From Mycteria americana (taxonomy: Eukaryota; Chordata; Aves; Ciconiiformes; Ciconiidae): 64,000 nucleotides of DNA. Below are positions 42,557 through 64,000 of the stretch, in pieces. A model generated the notes under the pieces. It was not told the origin of the DNA. It made no database searches and saw only the letters and a program-made list of their open reading frames with translations. The stretch spans positions 55,167,501 to 55,231,500 of the forward strand of contig NC_134370.1 of assembly GCF_035582795.1 (NCBI RefSeq), in the 5' to 3' direction. Both the position numbers and the translations under genes were made by a program. Position 1 is the first letter of the stretch; each line of letters opens with the position of its first letter.

Positions 42557-42625
42557 CCCCCCCCCCCCCCCCAAAAAAAGGCAAATGGAGAAAAAAGGAA
42601 ATGTTAAAAAAAAAAAAAAAAAAAA
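42557..42625. repeat. C16 run followed by A-rich tract and A20 run
   Basis: Sixteen C (42557-42572), seven A, a purine-rich linker, then about twenty A (42606-42625). It is strand-asymmetric and low in complexity. Confidence 0.9.
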
Positions 42626-43906
42626 GAGGATGAAGGACTTGTAATCAGAAAGTATATACAAATAGGACAGCAGAGGCGTAGTAAAGGAAAGATGCAGAAG
42701 GGGAAAATGTCATTTTTAATCTAAAGAAGTGACAAACTTGTAGTAGGTCTCATTCAGAAAAGGGGAGAGGAGTGATGATGGATGCTCAAAGGCTGGATTT
42801 AGAATTATTACTGGAGCAAGTAAGTTAGAATTGAGAATGTGTGCTGGGGAAGGGACCAGGGCACCTCCTCCACAGCTACTACTAGAGACATACTTACTAA
42901 AAGACATACTTACATCGCTGAGTCTCACCTCCTCACCTCCCATATCTGGCCAGACCATGTTAGAGATTTGCCTGTGGTAAAAGTGCTGGCATATTAGAAA
43001 AACTTGCCTGTATATGCATGCTGACAAGTCTTTTACAATGTAAACTAGATCTCAACATAATCATTAGATTTTCTGAGGTTACGAAGGACAGTATCAAGAG
43101 TTGGAAACAGTGTAGTACATAGCAACCATGCTGACTGACATACACCACATTCAGTTAAACATCATAACTTTATATATGTAGTATCTCTGCTTTTGTCTTT
43201 GATGTGCTTTTCCCAGGGATATTTATTTAGAGAAGAGTTGAAAAAACTCAAGCTTCTACAAAGTCTGCTTCTTTCTTGAGGTTTTTGGCTTAAACAGTTG
43301 TGGACTAGGAATTGCATGAACATTTCACCACTGTCTGTGTATGCCTTGGACATTGTACACTTCGGTTGTCTTTTGTTTGCACTTGCAGAAAAAAATTGTA
43401 GAAAATGTGAAAATTTTAATTTCAAGCTTAAGCTACAGACTTTTTTTCCCCCTTTTTTTCATAAAACCTATGTGGATGCACCAATCAGTTCAGAAGTAAC
43501 TCAGCACTGAACTTCAATGCGCAAAAGGGGCTTAGGTCTTAGCAACCCATCTTAAGGGCAGGCAAAGTAAAGGAACAAGATGTAGGAGGTGGCACATGCC
43601 TACGGGATCAGCTTTTGCTCCCAGTTTTCTATTTGCCTGTGCAATCCCCTTTCTGTGCAGCAGCAAAGGCAGGCTAGGTACTGCTCCTCCTCAGCTCTCT
43701 GGGAATTTCTGTATTGGCTTCACAGGGAGTAGCCACAACACTTCTTGTGCCTGCAACTTATGCTGTGTACCTTGAGAATGTATGTTAGGTTTTATTCAGA
43801 TAAAGGTGGAAGCTGGTTTTGCCAGTGTTTCAAGCAACACATTACCTACGAGGAGAGAGAAATTTAAAAAACTCACTGATTTACCATGTTAAAAAAAGAT
43901 GGCACA

Positions 43907-43912
43907 TTTATT
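43907..43912 (-). terminator. Candidate distal poly(A) signal AATAAA
   Basis: The minus strand reads TAGCAATAAATGTGCC followed by a T-rich run (ATCTTTTTTTAACATGG). If used, the TCF12 3'UTR would be about 4 kb. Nothing between here and 46.6 kb looks like another gene. Confidence 0.35.
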
Positions 43913-45357
43913 GCTACATAAATGTTATATACATAGTGTTTTCTGTTACATTGACAGAAATTTTTTTGAACTTCTTGCTGCTGGTTGGAAAGGTTTATCA
44001 GCAATACCTTGAAATTTGACACAGGGTACAAATCTGCAATAAACCAACAATGGAAACTGGAGAACAAGATGAGAAGCAATTCATCTCGGACAATTAGCTC
44101 TTACAATACTCCATAGGTACTACACGGTATGCTAGAACCCTACTATGGTCTTACAATGCTATTGTAAATTTCTGATATTAATGAACAGGTTATGGTAAAT
44201 AACCCTACATTTTTACTACCTAATATAGTAAAATAAAGTAAGAAACTTTTTACTGAAAACTTTTTCGATTTCAAAAATCTAGAAAGAGTAATATTTAGAA
44301 TTCAAGAAATTTTCTTACAAGATTATTGTATAAAAGACTAGCTACAGTGAAAAATAAGCCAAATGTTTTTTTCTTTCTATTTTATGAAGGAAAGCTTCTG
44401 GGCATACTGCAAAGTCTAATATAGCCAAAAAGACAACAAGCTTAGAAGGAAAAAGGCCAGGCAGTGGCACGTGATCACTTTCACACGTCATAAGCAACAA
44501 ATTTGTTTAGCTGATAAACACTGAAATGAAGAACAAGGCCACAGATATAATCAGGTGTTATTTGATGATATATGCAAATTAAAGTAATAGAAATGAGTCC
44601 ACTAATTCCACAAACTGTTTCGTTAGGAACCATCCAAACCATGAGCTTAAATTCATTAGTTTATTTTAACAATCCATCTTTTGTTCTTTCAAATTAAATG
44701 ACTTCATAAAAATTGTTTTGTTCCTGTTTTGTGTGTGAACCAATTGCCAGTGATGAAAGATGCACTATATAAACAGTAGCTCAGACAACCTTGGCTTAGG
44801 AAATTTCCTCCCATGGTCATTGCAGTGGAAGACAGTTTCCATGGAAGTTCAAAGGGATTTTAACCATTTCAACACATTTGTGACAAAAGAATACTTATGG
44901 ACACTGGTGGAGAAACATTTAAAGGTTTAATGCTAATATGGCTTGGGAGGGGGTCATTTGTTTGCATTTGATTCACACTTTTTTTTTTCTCCACTGACAA
45001 GCCGTACAAAAATGACAATTAATGTATACAGTAAGGAAAAATTGGTGACCATTGCTCTTAGATTCCATTATGTGAGTAAGCCCACCTTACTGGTGGTTAT
45101 ATCATCACACTACCTGCCACGGTGAATTTAGGATTTTACTATTCACCAAAATTACAGCCTGAAAAAAATCTCCTTTGTATTTTAATGCATTTTGTGCTTA
45201 CGTACAGCTAACACTTTACATGTACTATATGTAGTACTTACTGCTCGGAAAACAAAGCAACTCTAACAAAGTAGATTCTCCCCACCCAATTTACACTTCA
45301 CGTTACAAGCTTTACTATGAAGCCTAGAAGCCTAAAAAGGTTTTGTTTATAATTAGG

Positions 45358-45376
45358 AAAAAAAAAAAAAAAAAAG
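45358..45376. repeat. A19 homopolymer
   Basis: About nineteen consecutive A on the plus strand. It would be a U-run if the TCF12 3'UTR extends to 43.9 kb. Confidence 0.85.
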
Positions 45377-46638
45377 TTTGACGAAAGTCTGAGGGAAAAT
45401 AAAAGTCACTTTTCAAATCCAAGAAATGTTATGGTCACAGTGTTGCTCCTGCTTGCAGCCTTCACGAGGCCTCTTACTGGTTTGAAGCATGGAGCTCAGT
45501 ATGGAAGGGTAACTATGACCATAACTGTTCAGATTACCAGAGACCAAAAATAACATAAAAAAATCTATACCAAGGAATAGTTTCCTATTGCATGGAAAAC
45601 ACTAGTCATATGGCAAAAGGAGAGGAAAGGACGACAAAAGACTTTTCCCTTCCTTTTTTAAGACACTAATAGGTATGCTGGGAATGCTACGGGTCGACGG
45701 TTGTCACTGCTTTGTTCTCTGAATGTGAACAGCTTTAGTAAATGCTGGCATCCAGCTGAAATTTTATCAGCTTTTAACATGTTAACTTTTCCCTTTATAT
45801 GTAGACCTTTACAGTTCCATAACAATAAATAAAATTTGTAGTTACAATGCATTTGTCAATTCAGTTTAGGCACAAGGCAACTTCCACAATGAGTGGAGAG
45901 ATCACAACAGTCTCTGATTGTGCAGAAGCGACACACTGCTTGCAACAGAATGATATGTTCAGAGTACTTCATGGGCTGAAATTCTATCTGAAGATCTTGT
46001 ATCTTCAATCCTGATGCAGGTGTTGACCAGTAGCTTTGATCATAAGATTGCATTTGGGTTTCTTGCTTCAAGTGTTTTCTCCTGTCAGGTTTGTGTCTTC
46101 ATATAATGTTAGTTGTCTGTGTCCTTGTGAAGAAAGGTCACCTCCTGTGTATCCTACCAATAATTCTGGAATTCTAGAAAGAAATTTGGGAGAAGAAAGG
46201 GGTATTAGGAAAAGAATCAATAAGAAGCATAATAGCAACACTAGAGAACTATTTTAAACTGTATCTGATGGCATTTTCAGTCAGTTAAGTGCAAAAAAAA
46301 AAAAAAATCACATTGAGAGGCCTTGAAATCCTTCTTCCCAGAGACATCCATATTAAATATGATATATTGAACAGTTTACTCTCAGAAACATTCTAGTTGG
46401 GCTCTCTGGATACGGGAGAAAGAATAATCTGCAAAACCCAGACCTTTGATTTGTGTTTGACTTTGTTCCCTAAAATAAGCAGGAGATAGTACCTAATTTA
46501 ATTGCTGCTGTTGAAGGTATGCATTGCCATATACCTAACGAGCCTGTACAGCCTTCTCATGTCAATGTCACACACTAGTCATCTTACAAAGTTATTGCTA
46601 TTAAAAAAAGCAAAGACACAGTAAACTTTTGAAAGTGG

Positions 46639-46644
46639 TTTATT
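46639..46644 (-). terminator. Candidate TCF12 poly(A) signal AATAAA
   Basis: The minus strand reads ACAATAAACCACTTTC. Roughly 15-30 nt further on is a GTGTCTTTGCTTTTTTT tract, the GU/U-rich downstream element expected of a cleavage site. Signal plus downstream element make this the best of the three candidates. Confidence 0.5.
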
Positions 46645-47677
46645 GTATTAAGATGGCAAGAACAGACTATCGATTGTGCTGTACATCAAGAATTATCTGA
46701 TGATTTAGAAGTAGCTAGTTGCTCTGGTATGAAATAAAAACAAATTCAAGAAATTCAAAGCACCCCGTTTTCCTAAAAAGAAAACCCGTTTTGTTTATGA
46801 AGAAAGAAGCTGCCTATAATTGATGGGGAAAAGTACTGCCTTAAGTAAGGCTTGGTTTAAATGCCATTTTGCTGCTTTCCAAGGATCACCAGGGAACAAT
46901 AAACTTCCATGGGATACGTTCTGGCAAGATGCATGCCTTTACCTTAAGCTAAAATAGAAGTAAAACAGTCTATATACACAACAACAAACCTCCCAAAACA
47001 TAAAATTTAGTGAAGTTACAGATTAAAATAAGGGCACCGAACCCAATCTCTTACTCTTTTTGAAAGTGGCAACAGTTCTATTGTTTTAAAAGACATGGAA
47101 CACCCAGAATTTTTTCTTCTCAAAAATCAAGTTTTTCCCAATTATTTAAAAAACCCAACCAACCAATAACACGTAATAAAACCAAAAGACTAATATTCAT
47201 GTAAGGCCTCCCCACCAGCAGGTTTTAAATGAATGACTGTGTATTGGACCACATGGGGCTTTTGGAAACACTGATTTATCTTGCAAAGCTGAAAACACTA
47301 CTTTTTAAGTCTTAACTATCTTCACTAATACAGACTGTCAATTAAGACAGTTAGCAATCTCTGTTGGGCAACTGATATGAGTTAGAACGACTGGCCTTAA
47401 GCCAGACAGCAAGTCTCTTTGATATGAGAAGTCTCTCTAACTGTATCAGCACTGGGAAACAATACATGGATTTTTAAATGAACTAATGTGATATTTAGAC
47501 CATTTAAAGATCTATAATTCATCTCTATTATGCTTGGCTTATCTAGTAAGCTGTTAAGGAATACACCAGTATTCCTCTGGTATCATGCCAAGAAGGCCAC
47601 CTGAGCCAATAGATGTAGCCATTGGCAACAACACATGGAAATGAAGAGACTTCAACGACAATTTCTTGGGGGCTCGT

Positions 47678-47683
47678 TTTATT
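47678..47683 (-). terminator. Candidate proximal poly(A) signal AATAAA
   Basis: The minus strand reads TTACAATAAAACGAGCC, about 180 nt past the stop codon. Use of this site would give a very short 3'UTR. No clear GU-rich element follows, so it is weaker than the site at 46640. Confidence 0.3.
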
Positions 47684-47862
47684 GTAAAACTAAACAAAAC
47701 TGCGTTCTGTTGCTTATGCTCAGAGATACGAAAGTACTTAGCAGCATAAAGAAGTTTGGTGCTAGTAAGTAAGAATAAACATATCTAGATCTCCCAAACT
47801 TTAGCCAATAAAAAGCAACAAGAGCCCTTCCCCTCTAGACAAGAGACGTACCTGGCTGGTGT

Positions 47863-63369
<15,507 letters not shown>

Positions 63370-64000
63370 CTGTCAAAATTGTCTAGGTTAACGCACAGAT
63401 TTATGCAGCATAAGTGCGAAGCAGAGATGCAATACTTCTCAACATAATTAAAACCAACATATTTTGCATAAAGGTAAGCTAACATATGGGTATACAAAGG
63501 AGGACAAATTCCTTCATTCTGCCTTATTGAGGGATAATTTTTATATCCTGGCATCCGTAGGGTTAGACACATTATCGATGACAAAGCAGTGACAGCTTCA
63601 AAGTACTTCAACATTTAAAAAGTGGACTAAACACACACACACTGTATCTGAAATACCTGCTTTCTGCCAGTGTCACCACAAAAAGATTGCTGAATTCTTT
63701 CTTCTTCAGATTATGTTCAGTATATGTAGGCATATCTTTAATAGTGTTAAAATATACAACAAAAATATTTAAAGAAATCAAAACAGACACTGAATTAAGG
63801 ATAACTGGAAAACCATTTTTATGACACCTCTGTACTAAATACGAAAACTTAAAACTAGATCTAAAAGCTTTATCTTGTCTAGGTCTACACTGTACCATTT
63901 TAGATTATAATGCATTCCAAGTTTAGAAGAGTAAAAATACACCTAAGTTATTCCCATTTGTTATTTCAGATATATCTAAGGTAAATTGGCAGCTAAAGAA

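Larger units (their letters stand above)
25765..43880. other. Intergenic spacer, no coding exon recognised
   Basis: Non-coding sequence with scattered old repeats (listed separately), homopolymer tracts near 32.2, 39.6 and 42.6 kb, and homeodomain-motif-rich AT stretches around 29.9-30.1 and 39.7-39.95 kb. Frames are short and unrecognised. Confidence 0.5.
46612..47862 (-). other. TCF12: TCF12 3' untranslated region (minimum extent inferred)
   Basis: Sequence downstream of the TGA on the minus strand, without recognised transposons. Its far end is set by the strongest poly(A) signal near 46640. A longer 3'UTR reaching about 43.88 kb is also possible, since another AATAAA lies there. No transcript evidence is available, so the boundary is inferred. 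Confidence 0.6.

Noticed and set aside
6451..43880. A hidden prokaryote-like or viral system in the spacer
   Set aside because: No gene-dense segment, no polymerase, integrase or capsid-like frame, and no long terminal repeats were seen on either strand.

Overview
This is vertebrate nuclear DNA, almost certainly from a bird. Genes are split into exons with GT/AG borders. The background is AT-rich and broken by two CpG islands. The only recognisable moderately young transposons are CR1 LINE 3' ends, including one with the avian ATTCTATG-type tail. Older debris resembles MIR-type amniote SINEs. No prokaryotic-style gene, rRNA, CRISPR array, IS element or intact retrovirus is visible. Apart from the exons below, the open reading frames are short chance frames, and several do not begin with ATG.

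The one gene I can prove is TCF12 (HEB), a class I basic helix-loop-helix transcription factor (E protein), on the minus strand. Seven consecutive coding exons lie between 63369 and 47863: 63369-63296, 62367-62296, 61569-61363, 54146-54032, 53179-53017, 51508-51276 and 48005-47863. They join in frame with consensus splice sites and encode the last ~335 residues: a loop-helix-like region, an acidic/serine segment, the complete bHLH and the conserved C-terminal tail ending NPMGHM. The gene is cut at the right edge, so the N-terminal half lies beyond 64000. Its 3'UTR runs left from 47862. The best poly(A) signal is at 46639-46644, with others at 47678 and 43907.

From about 43.9 kb down to 6.45 kb I see no coding exon. 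This looks like an intergenic spacer with simple repeats, CR1 fragments, ancient SINE-like relics, one GC-rich block with a perfect 12-bp inverted repeat, and AT-rich stretches that may be conserved regulatory elements. A ~1.5 kb CpG island at 4.95-6.45 kb is a promoter. In mammals the gene after TCF12, on the same strand, is CGNL1 (paracingulin), so this island may be the CGNL1 5' end, with bases 1-4950 as its first intron. No CGNL1 coding sequence is in the window, so that is inference from synteny.

The most interesting unexplained structure is a second CpG island (56.65-57.25 kb) inside a TCF12 intron, downstream of most of the coding sequence. It has TATA-like boxes on both strands, GC boxes, three CAGCTG E-boxes and a good minus-strand splice donor at its left edge. 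It could be an internal promoter for a short bHLH-containing TCF12 isoform or for an antisense RNA. Three TCF12 exons also have tandem in-frame splice acceptors.
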